A stretch of 64,000 bases of DNA, from positions 14,347,741-14,411,740 of the forward strand of contig OX336348.1 in the NCBI GenBank assembly GCA_946902875.1. Direction: 5' to 3'. The notes beneath the pieces are model-generated. The model searched no databases. It had not been told where the DNA came from and worked only from the letters and a program-made list of their open reading frames with translations. Shown piece by piece: positions 45,000 to 55,789 of the stretch; within the stretch, counting starts at the first letter, position 1, and each line of letters opens with the position of its first letter. The translations under genes and the position numbers were made by a program. Source of the DNA: Nematopogon swammerdamellus. Its lineage: Eukaryota; Arthropoda; Insecta; Lepidoptera; Adelidae.

Positions 45000-47160
45000 T
45001 CATTTGGTGGATTTGGACGAGTGTGCCATACTTCCACCAATACACTTGGTGACGAGGGTCTGATGATGGAGACAGGAGGTGGACAGTGGAACTCTTCAAC
45101 CGTTACTAGTAACCGTCTCGAGGTTGGGCTCATTTAGTTGGTTCGGACGAGTGCTCCATACTTCCACCAATACACTTGGTGACGAGGGTCTGATGATGGA
45201 GACTGGAGGTGGACAGTGGAACTCTTCAACCGTTACTAGTAACCCCCTCGAGTTTAAGTTCATTTGGTTGGTTCGGACGAGTGCTCCATACTTCCACCAA
45301 TACACTTGGTGACGAGGGTTTGATGATGGAGACAGGAGGTGGCCAGTGGAACTATTCGACCGTTACTAATAACCCCCTCGAGTTTGGGCTCATTCGGTTG
45401 GTTTGGACGAGTGCTCCATACTTCCACCAATGCACTTGGTGGCGGGGGTCTGACGATGGAGTCAGGACGTGGACAGTGGGACTCTTTTACCGTTACTAGT
45501 AACTCCCTCGAGTTTGGGCTCATTTGGGTGGTTTGGACGAGTGTCCCATACTTTTTCTAATACACTTGGTGACGAGGGTCTGATGATGGAATCAGGAGGT
45601 GGGTGGTGGAATTCTTCAGCCGTTACTAGTAACACCTCGAGTTTGGACTCATTTGGTAGGTTTCGACGAGTGTCACATACTTCTACCAGTACACTTGGTG
45701 ACGAGGGTCTGATAATGGAGACAGGAGGTGTACCGTGGAACACTTCAACCATTACTAGTAACCCCCTCGAGTTTGGGTTCATTTGGTTGGTTCGGACGAG
45801 TGGTCCATACTTCCATCAATACACTTGGTGACGAGGGTCTGATGATGGAGACAGGAGGTGGGTAGTGGAAGTCTTCGACCGTTACTAATAACCCCCTCGA
45901 GTTTGGGCTCATTTGGTTGGTTTGGACAAGTGCTCCATACTTCCACCAATACACTTGGTGGCGAGGTTCTGATGATGGAGACAGGAGGTGGACAGTGGAA
46001 CTCTTCGACCGTTACTAATAACCCCCTCGAGTTTGGGCTCATTTGGTTGGTTTGGACGAGTGTCCCATACTTCTACTAATACACTTGGTGACAAGGGTCT
46101 GATGATGGTATCAGGACGTGGACAGTGGAACTCTTCAACCATTTCTAGTAACCCCTCGAGTTTGGGCTCATTTGGTGGGTTTGGACGAGTTTCGCATACT
46201 TCCACCAATACACTTTGTGACGACGGTCTGATGATGTCAGGAGGTTGACAGTGGAACTTTTCAACCGTTACTAGTAGTAACCCCCTCGAGTTTGGGCTCA
46301 TTTGATTAGACGAAGGGGTTACTAGTAACGGTTGAAGAGTTCCACTGTCAACCTCCTGACACCATCACACCGTCGTCACAAAGTGTATTGGTGGAAGTAT
46401 GCGAAACTCGTCCAAACCCACCAAATGAGCCCAAACTCGAGGGGTTACTAGAAATGGTTGAAGAGTTCCACTGTCCACGTCCTGATACCATCATCAGACC
46501 CTTGTCACCAAGTGTATTAGTAGAAGTATGGGACACTCGTCCAAACCAACCAAATGAGCCCAAACTCGAGGGGGTTATTAGTAACGGTCGAAGAGTTCCA
46601 CTGTCCACCTCCTGTCTCCATCATCAGAACCTCGCCACCAAGTGTATTGGTGGAAGTATGGAGCACTTGTCCAAACCAACCAAATGAGCCCAAACTCGAG
46701 GGGGTTATTAGTAACGGTCGAAGACTTCCACTACCCACCTCCTGTCTCCATCATCAGACCCTCGTCACCAAGTGTATTGATGGAAGTATGGACCACTCGT
46801 CCGAACCAACCAAATGAACCCAAACTCGAGGGGGTTGCTAGTAACGGTTGAAGAGTTCCATCCACGGTCCACCGCCTGCCTCCATCATCAGACCCTCGTC
46901 ACGAATTGTATTGGCAAAAGTATGGTACACTCGTCCAAACCTACCAAATGAGCCCAAACTCGATGGAGTTACTAGTAACGGTTGAAGAGTCCCACTGTCC
47001 ACGTCCTGACTCCATCATCAGACCCTCGTCACCAAGTATATTGGTGGAAGTATGGAGCACTCGTCCAAACCATCCAAATAAACCCAAACTCGAGGGGGTT
47101 ACTAGTAACGGTTGAAGAGTTCCACTACCCACCTCCTGATTCCATCGTCAGACCCTCTCG
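45000..47160. repeat. About 125-bp satellite array with central palindrome
   Basis: About ten units (TTCCACCAATACACTTGGTG, GATGATGGAGACAGGAGGTG, CCCCTCGAGTTTGGGCTCAT) run one way to 46296, and then the array runs back the other way. Positions x and 92596-x are complementary from 45745 to 46851 with very few mismatches and no indel. The many open frames are satellite artefacts. Confidence 0.93.
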
Positions 47161-47655
47161 TTACCATGTTGAAATTATCGTAACATCGTATTGTCACGGT
47201 AACTCAATGTGTGTGCAAAGTTTCATAAGAATCGCTTCAGTCGTAGTTGAAAAAGTTGTCGCAAAATTGTTGAAACTAATAAACAAGGGGTCAAGCTAAA
47301 TAAAACCGTTTAAAAATAGTTTCTCTGGCGTTTTGATATATGTATTTGTACATTTTGGCACAATACAATATTTATACATTGTGAAAAAGTGAAACCAGGC
47401 ACAAATCGGACACTTAATTTGTTTTAAAACTCAAATTAACCAAACATAATAAACACTGCGCGTCTTATCGCTTCCAACAGTTTACTGGCCTGCGGAGCGG
47501 CGGCGTGAGGTGTTGTGACGTCACGCACTCCGCGGCGCGACTATTCGACGATCGGCGCATTCATTTGATTGCTACTAGCTCATTTTTGGTCGTACGACAA
47601 AAATAATTATACCAATGTTTTGGATTTTTCATGGACTACAATACTACATTCAAAA
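47161..47655. other. Gene-free stretch with a shared repeat piece
   Basis: TCAATGTGTGTGCAAAGTTT through ATAAAACCGTTTAAAAA (47203-47317) recurs at 52157-52281. The rest is AT-rich with a GC-rich patch at 47485-47550. Confidence 0.5.
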
Positions 47656-48096
47656 CTAAAAAATAAGTTCAAAAACTAAAACCCGACTACTGAAAAATCA
47701 CGCTCTAAAAAGTATGAAACAAGAAAATGTTCTCATCTGAAATTGTTATGTACAAACTATTCAATATTTTATCGTCTATTAAATAAACAACTTACACGTA
47801 ATATATTTTAATGTATTTAATAAATATTCATAGTGTAGTTCAGAGGATAGCCATGGTCGTATGCCACTTTGCCCTATAGGGTAGGTGGCATACGACCACG
47901 GCTATCCTCTGAACAACACTATGAATATTTATTAAATACATTAAAATATATTACGTGTAAGTTGTTTATTTAATAGACGATAAAATATTGAATAGTTTGT
48001 ACATAACAATTTCAGATGAGAACATTTTCTTGTTTCATACTTTTTAGAGCGTGATTTTTCAGTAGTCGGGTTTTAGTTTTTGAACTTATTTTTTAT
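47656..48096. mobile_element. Fold-back palindrome 2
   Basis: Arms of about 210 bp (47656-47867, 47885-48096) mirror around 47876. Near the outer ends is AAAACCCGACTACTG, similar to fold-back 1 (AAACCCGACTGCG). The loop is about 17 bp. Confidence 0.9.
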
Positions 48097-48210
48097 TTTA
48101 ATTATTTTGGGGATATAACTTCGTGATAAAGTATTTGCAGATCCGTTTTACATGTTTTGTTTGTTTAGGTTTTACTGTTTTATAATTTTAACATGTGTAC
48201 CATAGTCCAT

Positions 48211-50105
48211 AAGGGCAAGCTGGGTTCAGGTAAACGATAAACCGACTCGAAGAAAGTAAGTAACAAAGGGCGAGGCCGAAGGCCGAGCTGCGTTCAGGAA
48301 GACGACAAACTTTCTCGAAGAAAGTAAGCAACTATGGGCGAGGCCGAAGGCCGAGCGGCGCTCAGGAAGAGGATGAACCATCTTTAAGAAAGTAAGTAAC
48401 TGAGGGCGAGGCCGAAGGCCGAGCTGCGTTCGGGAAGACTATAAACCTTCCCGAAGACAGTAAGTAACCATGGGCGAGGCCGAAGGCCGAGCTGCGTTCA
48501 GGAAGAGCATAAACCATCTTTAAGAAAGTAAGTAACTGAGGGCGAGGCCGAAGGCCGAGCTGCGTTCGGGAAGACTATAAACCTTCCCGAAGACAGTAAG
48601 TAACCATGGGCGAGGTCGAAGGCCGAGCTGCGTTCAGGAAGAGCATAAACCATCTTTAAGAAAGTAAGTAACTGAGGGCCAGGCCGAAGGCCGAGCTGCG
48701 TTCGGGAAGACGATAAACCTTCTCGAAGAAAGTAAGTAACAAAGGGCGAGGCCGAAGGCCGAGCTGCGTTCAGGAAGACGATAAACTTTCCCGAAGACAG
48801 TAAGTAACTATGGGCGAGGCCGAAGGCCGAGCTGCGTTCAGGAAGAGGATAAACCATCTTTAAGAAAGTAAGTAACTGAGGGCGAGGCCGAAGGCCGAGC
48901 TGCGTTCGGGAAGACTACAAACCTTCTCGAAGAAAGTAAGTAACAAAGGGCGAGGCCGAAGGCCGAGCTCAGTTCAGGAAGACGATAAACTTTTTCGAAG
49001 ACAGTAAGTAACTATGGGCGAGGCCGAAGGCCGAGCTGCGTTCAGGAAGAGGATAAACCATCTTTAAGAAAGTAAGTAACTGAGGGCGAGGCCGAAGGCC
49101 GAGCTGCGTTCGGGAAGACTATAAACCTTCTCGAAGAAAGTAAGTAACAAAGGGCGAGGCCGAAGGCCGAGCTGCGATCAGGAAGATGATAAACTATCTC
49201 GAAGACAGTAAGTATATGGGAGAGGCCGAAGGCCGAGCTGCGTTCATGAAGAGGATAAACCATCTTTAAGAAAGTAATTAAAAAAGGGCGAGGCCGAAGA
49301 CCGAGCTGCATTCGGGAAGACTATAAACCTTCTCGTAAACAGTAAGTAACTAAGGGAGAGGCCGAAGGCCGAGCTGCGTTCGGGAAGACTATAAACCTTC
49401 TCGTAGACAGTAAGTAACTATGGGCGAGGCCGAAGGGCGCGATGCGTTCAGGAAGAGGATAATCCTTTTCGAAATAAGTAGCTAAGAAGTTACTTTCTTC
49501 GAGATGATTATCCTCTTCCTGAACGCAGCTCGGCCTTCGGCCTCGCCCTTTGTTGCTTACTTTCTTAAAGATGGTTTATCCTCTTCCTGAACGCAGCTCG
49601 GCCTTCGGCCTCGCCCATAGTTACTTACTGTCTTCAAAAAAGTTTATCCTCTTCCTGAACGCAGCTCGGCCTTCGGCCTCGCCTGTTGTTACTTACTTTC
49701 TTCGAGAATGTTTAGGCTTCCCGAACGCAGCTCGGCCTTCGGCCTCGCCCTTGGTTACTTACTTTCTTAAAGATGGTTTATCCTCTTCCTGAACGCAGAT
49801 CGGCCTTCGGCCTCGCCCATAGTTACTTACTGTCTTCGAGAAAGTTTATCGTCTTCCTGAACGCAGCTCGGCCCTCGGCCTCGCCCTTTATTACTTACTT
49901 TCTTCGAGAAGGTTTATAGTCTTCCCGAACGTAGCTCGGCCTTCGGCCTCGCCCTCAGTTACTAACTGTCTTTAAGAAGGTTTATCTTCTTCCCGAACGC
50001 AGCTCGGCCTGCTGCCTCGCCCTTAGGTACTTATTTTCTTTGAGTAGGTTTATCGTCTTCCTGAACGCAACTCATTTACAAACTTTCGCGTTTATAATAT
50101 TAAGA
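48211..50105 (-). mobile_element. Non-autonomous Helitron with inverted arrays, copy 5
   Basis: The 5' end on the minus strand is TCTTAATATTATAAACGCG at 50105, preceded by A. 68-bp-family units run one way from 48235 to about 49470 and the other way from 49490 to 50070. The CTAG end is missing at the 48211 side. Same architecture as copy 4. Confidence 0.72.
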
Positions 50106-50139
50106 TGATTTTAAGTAGGATGTATTTGGGTAGGTTTGG

Positions 50140-50490
50140 AATGAGGCCGAGTACCGTGTGGGGTCGATACTTAAAAAGAATATCCCCACTGCATCTCTCC
50201 CCATGCATGTCGTAAAAGGCGACTAAGGGATAAGGACAAGATGCCGTGCTAAAGGGCGACAGGCTCGCCACCTCTCACCTTGGCACGGTACTTCCACCGA
50301 GTCATGCAGTAGGTGGGTCTTCGTGCCATACTTGCTGCTTGATTGATTTAATCTTGTTCGAATCCTTTGCGAAACGTGGTGGTCGGTGTTGTGCTGTAAT
50401 TGACAAGAGTTCTTGCAGCACAACACCGATTACTCTGCTTACCCCGATTGTCGGGATTCAGCGCAAGCAAATCCGAAAGCAATAGCTAAC
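50140..50490. repeat. SINE head fragment and hairpin
   Basis: TACCGTGTGGGGTCGATACT (about 50152) through TCGTAAAAGGCGACTAAGGG is the head of the 5S-core SINE family. A 13-bp inverted repeat CGGTGTTGTGCTG / CAGCACAACACCG lies at about 50386-50429. Confidence 0.6.
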
Positions 50491-50499
50491 AATATATAT

Positions 50500-50815
50500 A
50501 TTTTTGAAATGTGCTAATTAAGCCCTTTCATTTGATACCCAACACGGCATCATTAAAAAAAAATTTTTTTTTTTATCATGACTTTTTGTCATCTAGAGGG
50601 CGCCATAGTCAATTTTGTGTGACGTCACATAGCCTATAACCAGCGGACGATCAAGACGCTTTCAACGATACCTCATTTGTCAAATTTTGATAAGTAGTTT
50701 AGAAGTTATGAGGGAACAGATGAACATACATACATACATACATACATACATACATACATACATACATACCGGTCAAACACATAACCCTCCTTTTGCTTCG
50801 CCGTAGTCGGGTAAA
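50500..50815 (-). mobile_element. CATA-core interspersed repeat, minus strand
   Basis: Same order as 27885-28325 in reverse: TAATTAAGCCCTTTCATTTG, TGACGTCACATAG, (CATA)n at about 50727-50768, then CGCCGTAGTCGGGTAAAAA at its end. Confidence 0.7.
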
Positions 50816-50830
50816 AATAAGTCTAAATAT

Positions 50831-51523
50831 ATGATATTTAAAAAGTCTGTAATTTACAAAGATCCAGACACGAGCAATGTAGAACTCGTAAAATGTAATG
50901 AAACTGAATTTTTAGGTGTTACATTTGATGATCTAATGACATTTCACGCACAAATTGACAAAGTAAGCAGTAAAATGGCCAGTGCATGCTACGCATTAAG
51001 AACCCTGAAGAACTGTGTAGACACAAGTACACTAAGAATAGTATATCTCAGTTACATAGAATCTATTCTAAGGTATGGCCTAGAAGCGTGGGGTAGTAAT
51101 ACGAATGTGAAGAATCAAATATTGATACTACAAAAAAAAGCAATAAGAATAATCTTTGGTGCTAAGTCAGACGAAACATGTCGCCCACTATTTGTAAAAT
51201 TAAAGATAATGACTGTTATTTCCCTATATATATTTCTAACCTGTTCAGATATATTCACAACAAAAAATGAATTTGACTGTGTTGAAGAATTTGGATATGC
51301 ATTAAGAAATAAAAAAGATATAAGACCACCGGGTCCAACATGTGTGTTATTTGAAAAATCTACGGATTACGTTGGAATTAAACTGTTTAATCACTTGGAT
51401 AGTGAAATAAAAAATAAAAATAACTTAAAATTGTTCAAAAGTAGTTTAAAGGAATTTCTAATATCTCACCCGTTCTACAATTTAGACGAATATTTTAGTA
51501 ATTTTAATTGTAACCTGACATAA
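50831..51523 (+). pseudogene. LINE reverse transcriptase C-terminal domain
   Basis: 230-codon frame homologous in layout to the LINE at 25917-26630: EFLGVTFDD (thumb start), YLSYIESILRYGLEAWG, ILQKKAIRIIFG, LFVKLKIMTV, and a C-terminal LKLFKSSLKEFL block. The catalytic palm is absent because the copy is 5'-truncated at about 50822, next to another repeat. It differs enough from the first LINE to be a separate family. Confidence 0.85.
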
Positions 51524-52155
51524 TATTTTAGTAATTTTAATTGAAACTGACGTAATATTTTAGTAATTTTAATTTGTAACTTGACATAATATTTTTGTAA
51601 TTTTAATTGAAACTGACGTAATATTTTAGTAATTTTAATTGTAACTTGACATAATATTTTAATAATTTTAATTGTAACTTGACGTAATATTTTATAAATC
51701 TTAAAATGAAGTTTTAAATTTTTATTAAATGTTTTAAGTGTATATTAGCGAATAAAATGTATTATTTGTTTTTTGTTTATGGTATTTCATTCAGTGTGCT
51801 GGTAGCAATCCGATCAGGTTTTATTCTTAGATTATTTAATCGAATAAATTGGTATTTGTATAATGTAAGTAAAATTATTAAAATGTAAAATGAATGAATA
51901 CACGTCACACCCATTTTTTTTTATTTGAAAGAATGTAATATAATAATGATTTTAATTGTAATTTACAGTGATACTGACCGATATTGGAATTTAAATTTGT
52001 GATTTTGACGCTGTAAATTTTATTGGTTTTTATAATTTAATTATTTTATTAAGACTATTTCAAAGAGTTTGTGTCTGTTTATACTAATTGTTATAAAATG
52101 TGCACGGCTCGTAAGGGCTATTTATGCTAAATAAATGAAATGAAATGAAATGAAA
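51524..52155 (+). repeat. LINE 3' UTR with short repeats and (TGAAA)n tail
   Basis: TAATATTTTAGTAATTTTAA-type units of about 30-60 bp recur in 51505-51690. The 3' UTR ends GCTAAATAAATGAAATGAAA with a TGAAA run at 52134-52155. Confidence 0.75.
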
Positions 52156-52800
52156 CTCAATGTGTGTGCAAAGTTTCATAAAAATCGTTTCTGTCGAAGT
52201 AGCTGAAAAAGTTGTCGCAAGATTTGAAACAAAGATAGAAACAAATATGCGGAGTCAAGCTAAATAAAACCGTTTAAAAAACAAGGTGATCTACAAAATA
52301 AGCACACATTAATAGATAGAAATAAGTTGGCAATGCCACCAACTAAGTCAAAACTTTCTGATTTGTTTTGACTATTTATCGATAAAAAAAAATTACCATT
52401 TTCCGGACTATTTAAGAACACTGACACCATTATACAAATTCGAAAATAATATAAAACAATTTAAGTCAATATATTATTAATAATTTATTTTAAATATTAC
52501 TTTAATTTGGATAGGTCTGTTTTGTTGTGTTTACTTTTTTGTAGCGTGAATTTGAGTTTTTGTCATGAATTATTATTTTTAATTGAATAGTTTTGTGAGT
52601 TTTTATTAGTGATTTGTATTGCTAATTGTATTATTTGGTTTGTACTTACCAACTGTCTGTATACATAACGGTGGTAAAAAGATTGAATAAATAAATAAAT
52701 AAATAAATAAATAAATACATACGAGTATGTCAGGCGAGTGGCACATCTTAGCTAAGTGCGTAAATTGTACATTGTATGCAGTATGTAATGTTTGTTGCAG

Positions 52801-52998
52801 GTCGTTACAACGAGGACGTGATCATGGAAAAATGCCTTGATTCGGGTCTTAATAAAGATTACGTGGTATGCAATACAACATATACAATAACTGAAAGCGA
52901 TCTTGGCAAAAGTGAATTCTATTGCAAGGTCGAGCATGTCTATAATACTACTTCTACTACTATATATACTACCAATCACCACGCGTATGAAATAACGA
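52801..52998 (+). CDS. Ig-like domain exon (partial gene)
   Basis: Acceptor TTTGTTGCAG ends at 52800 and a donor GTGAGT begins at 52999. The 198-nt exon is open and starts and ends in phase 1, typical of extracellular domain exons. It codes a Cys..Cys pair, three N-glycosylation sequons (NTT, NTT, NTS) and TESDLGKSEFYCKVEH, close to the D-x-G-x-Y-x-C signature of Ig domains. Other exons would lie beyond the window or were not recognised. This is the best candidate for host coding sequence here. A fragment captured by a transposon is the alternative. Confidence 0.5.
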
Positions 52999-53018
52999 GT
53001 GAGTCACATACAAAATAA

Positions 53019-54180
53019 TTTATAAATGATCACACACCGAATTAATACCAGAAACGAAGGGGTACAATTAATTTTAATTTTCACTTTATTGGCTTCAAAA
53101 TTTATTTACCAAATAAAAGTAAAGACTGTTAAAACTGTAAGTAAGTGCTATATAACGTGTAGAAATTTAGAATATAATACAATTTGAAGTTAGGAGGTTT
53201 AGTTTAGGGCAACTGCACGTTATGGCATACTGTTTTTTTATGTTAAAATGCTAGACTTGCGGCGGCTGGCCGAAAACATGTTTTTGCGCTCTCCTGAACT
53301 TTTTTGCGAAAAGTTTTGAGTTTGAGCAGCCGCGATCTTCACAGCGTAGATTCGACTGACCTATGCTCGCGAGAATATCGCTTCCATCGTTGATTGTTCG
53401 TCCTCAATTTCATCGAGATTTGCTCGTAATTTACGACGTGCTTTCTATATTGCTCTCTCCTTTTCCTTCCGCGTACATTCCTCTTCTATTTTACATGCTT
53501 TAAACTTGACATAATAGATTTAACACATAAGCGATGATACATGACTTAATAAATTACATACTAAAACACAAAGATAGTCGTCTGGCAACCCGCGCGCAAG
53601 CTATCTGACGCGTGCATTGGGTCTCTAGCTCGACCAATTACGAGTCGTCTTGGCTTCATTTCTATAACTAGGGCGACTCCCTCCACGGCTGCCAGAGGGC
53701 GTCACTTCTCAGGTTCTTGATCACCGATTCTCTAATTGACCATACAGAGAGCCACGCTTATGCAATTTTCATACAATTCCAGTGATTACTACAGCTACTA
53801 CAGCGATTTACTTATCGTTTTTACTGTTATATTTTGGTATTAAAATCTTTCTTGTTTCCGTCCAGTTCATTGTAGCCAGCACAACCAAAGCATATTTTTT
53901 TCTATCGTACCTAGGTACCAGGAAGTGGCTTCGTTTGGTAGATAGATACTTAATTCCTAATAAATAAAGCAAAGGTTCTAAGGGCGACTCACCATGTAAC
54001 ATATGTCAATATCTCGAGTTATAACAGGGCACCACTAGAAACTACGTACAACTGTACATAAGCAATAGTAATATACTCTAGTTTATTGTACCTATGCATT
54101 GTATGTAAAAAAACTCTTTATTTTATACAATAAACGATTACTTTCTCCTTTCTTCTTTTATTTATATATTTATATTTATT
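53019..54180. other. Gene-free stretch
   Basis: AT-rich with small GC-rich patches (53250-53440, 53580-53720). Frames such as that at 53782-53967 lack any support. Possibly intronic if the Ig-like exon is real. Confidence 0.4.
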
Positions 54181-54212
54181 TATTTATATACGGTTTTCAC
54201 TGTTACAGTTTC

Positions 54213-54400
54213 GGGGAAATCCCCCGCACTTCGGGAACCCCCCTCCGCCGTCGGTAAACCGCCAAGCTTCGGGGAAGTCCCCACGTTGAGAATCCCCCCC
54301 CCCCCCTCCACGGCCCCCTCGCCCGCCGGTCCTACCAAGCTTCGGGGAAGTCCCCCGGGAATCACCGGTAGTCGGGAAGCTTCGGGAAACCCCCCTCCCC
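54213..54400. promoter_or_regulatory. Cluster of kappaB-like palindromes in GC-rich DNA
   Basis: GGGGAAATCCCC (54213-54224), GGGGAAGTCCCC (54271-54282 and 54344-54355) and GGGAAACCCC (about 54384-54393) resemble the Rel/NF-kB site GGGRNWYYCC, strictly or with one deviation. A C run (54296-54306) and AAGCTTCGGG repeats suggest they could instead be units of a degenerate simple repeat. Confidence 0.35.
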
Positions 54401-54593
54401 TCCCCGCCCCGTCACCGCAGGCATACGTTTATGAAGTCCCGGCTTCCCCCCGCCCCGGCCGCCTCCACCCCCTCGCCCCCGGCCTCGAAGAGCCCCGCCG
54501 GTATACATTTACGGGAGTCCCCCCTCCATCTCGAAGGAAATTCCCCTCGAAGCTAATTAAGCATGAGAGGTTAGCACCCAATCGTACGGCGCT

Positions 54594-54797
54594 CGCGATT
54601 GCGCAATCCGAGACAGGCTCATACCTGTTGCTGCGGAGTGGGTAAATATGATAAACTTGCGCGACCCAGGTTCATGCTAGCGTAGCACGCCAAGGCGCTC
54701 GCGAATATTGTAGAAGCTTCTGTAACCTTCTAGAGCATTCCATCCTGCGCGATTGCGCAATCCGACACAGGTTTATAGCTGCCGCTGCGGCGTAGGT
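54594..54797. repeat. Direct repeat with GATTGCGCAATC core
   Basis: CGATTGCGCAATCCGAGACA (about 54595) and CGATTGCGCAATCCGACACA (about 54751) start two similar blocks of about 45 bp, about 156 bp apart. Each contains a 12-bp perfect palindrome. Confidence 0.7.
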
Positions 54798-54799
54798 TT

Positions 54800-55282
54800 T
54801 CAACAATTGAAACATTTATTTCTCACAATAAAATCTTTCATCATCAACACATTTACGCGAGCACAGTGTGCGGGAGCTGTGGTATGGTTGGTGCATTCGG
54901 TAGACGGGCGGTGAAGTAGTTTCAGCGACGGGCAGCCCGCATCGTCCAGGTCGCACACGTTTAAGTTGAAGCGTTTGAGCCACCTCTTCTTCTCCAGGCC
55001 TTTCACGTACACTCGCTCCGCCGCGTGTAGGTGTTTCTTCAGGACATCGGTCATTTCATCGTAGGGGATATCCCCCGCGCCCCCCTTCAAACCGCCGAGA
55101 TAATGGCGCTCCAGCCAGTGGTTTTCTTACGTATGCTGGAGGCTTAGGTATCGCCACGCATGTGGCGGTTTGAATACCCAAACCGTCGGCTGTTCTTCGT
55201 TCAGAGGAAGTATGGCTAACTCCTTGACTGCGTACTTATCTAGGGCCCATCTGAAGGCTTGAATATCGAGTACGTACTCCAT
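54800..55282 (-). pseudogene. Second DnaQ/RNase-H-like Polinton-type protein
   Basis: ATG at 55282 opens MEYVLDIQAFRW.., aligning with the protein at 33581: D-x-Q first strand, YAVKELAI, VFKPPHAW. It meets TAA after H-T near 55133. One frame over, the homology resumes (ENHWLERHYLGG..) into the open frame 55090-54800 with VKGLEKKRWLKRF, a Cys-Pro-S-L-K motif, then C..H..H-C-A and KDFIVRN. One indel therefore splits the gene. It is more GC-rich than the Polinton copy, so it comes from a different lineage. It is transcribed away from the BIR gene on the other side. Confidence 0.7.
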
Positions 55283-55325
55283 GATGGCTAGAGTACAACT
55301 AATTAAAATATACCGATAATATATC

Positions 55326-55378
55326 TATTTATAGCCGAGTGAGCATTTCACCGAGCTACACGTGTCTGCAGCATCAGT
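55326..55378. promoter_or_regulatory. Divergent promoter: TATA (minus) and TCAGT initiator (plus)
   Basis: TATAAATA on the minus strand (55333-55326) lies about 45 nt before ATG 55282. TCAGT on the plus strand (55374-55378) lies about 20 nt before ATG 55398. Two genes start back to back within about 115 bp. Confidence 0.55.
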
Positions 55379-55397
55379 CATTCGGCAGCGTTCCGAC

Positions 55398-55785
55398 ATG
55401 CAAAACGTGTCTCCAGATGCTACCATGACGCAAGCCACTCTCCAGGTGCACGCCTCAGGGCCGGCTCACGAACACTACTCGTCCGAGTCGATGCGTCTTC
55501 AATCCTACAACGATTGGCCGCGAGCGCTGCGGCAGAAGCCTGAAGAATGGCGCTGGCTGGTTTCTTCTACACGGGCTTCGGTGATAAAGTGACCTGCTTT
55601 TATTGCGCGGTAACCCTCAACCAATGGCGACCGGAGGATACACCGTGGGTGAAGCACGCAAAACTGCTGGGCCGCTGCGCTTTCGTATACATAACGAAAG
55701 GAGCTGACATCGTAGCCGCCAACGCGAGAGGATTGGACGAGATCGACATTCCGCGCTACTCACCAAGCGGTAGGGGGCCGCCTTA
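55398..55785 (+). pseudogene. BIR-domain (IAP-like) gene, frameshifted and truncated
   Basis: Baculoviral IAP repeats bind caspases or IBM peptides and block apoptosis. ATG 55398 starts MQNVSPDAT.., then SMRLQSYNDWP (BIR entry). A 1-nt loss near 55545 shifts the frame, and the BIR core follows: AGFFYTGFGDKVTCFYC, LNQW, PWVKHAKLLGRCAF. The zinc ligands Cys, Cys, His, Cys are all present. The C-terminus (RING or other) is lost because a BEL/Pao element begins near 55790. Its position opposite a Polinton-type gene suggests that the BIR gene belonged to a Polinton/adinto-like element. A host IAP fragment is the alternative. Confidence 0.78.
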
Positions 55786-55789
55786 CACC

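Larger units (their letters stand above)
44808..47375. mobile_element. Composite element with about 60-bp inverted ends
   Basis: The left end (about 44808-44875, with ..CCAAAACGCCAGAGAAACT) is mirrored by AGTTTCTCTGGCGTTTTG.. at about 47310-47372. Enclosed are a SINE fragment (44876-44998) and the inverted satellite array 45000-47160. This looks like a large fold-back-type or MITE-derived transposon. No duplication could be fixed. Confidence 0.6.

Noticed and set aside
45079..47299. Overlapping frames such as MDSGTLQPLL.. on both strands
   Set aside because: Satellite units of about 125 bp read in several frames; no start, promoter or domain.
48498..49792. LPERSSAFGLA-type frames (also at 2195-2386 and 28811-29050)
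   Set aside because: Translations of the 68-bp Helitron minisatellite (GCCTTCGGCCTCGCC).
54286..54645. Proline-rich frame MRIPPPPST..
   Set aside because: Follows from C runs and CCCCGAAGC-type repeats; no support as a gene.
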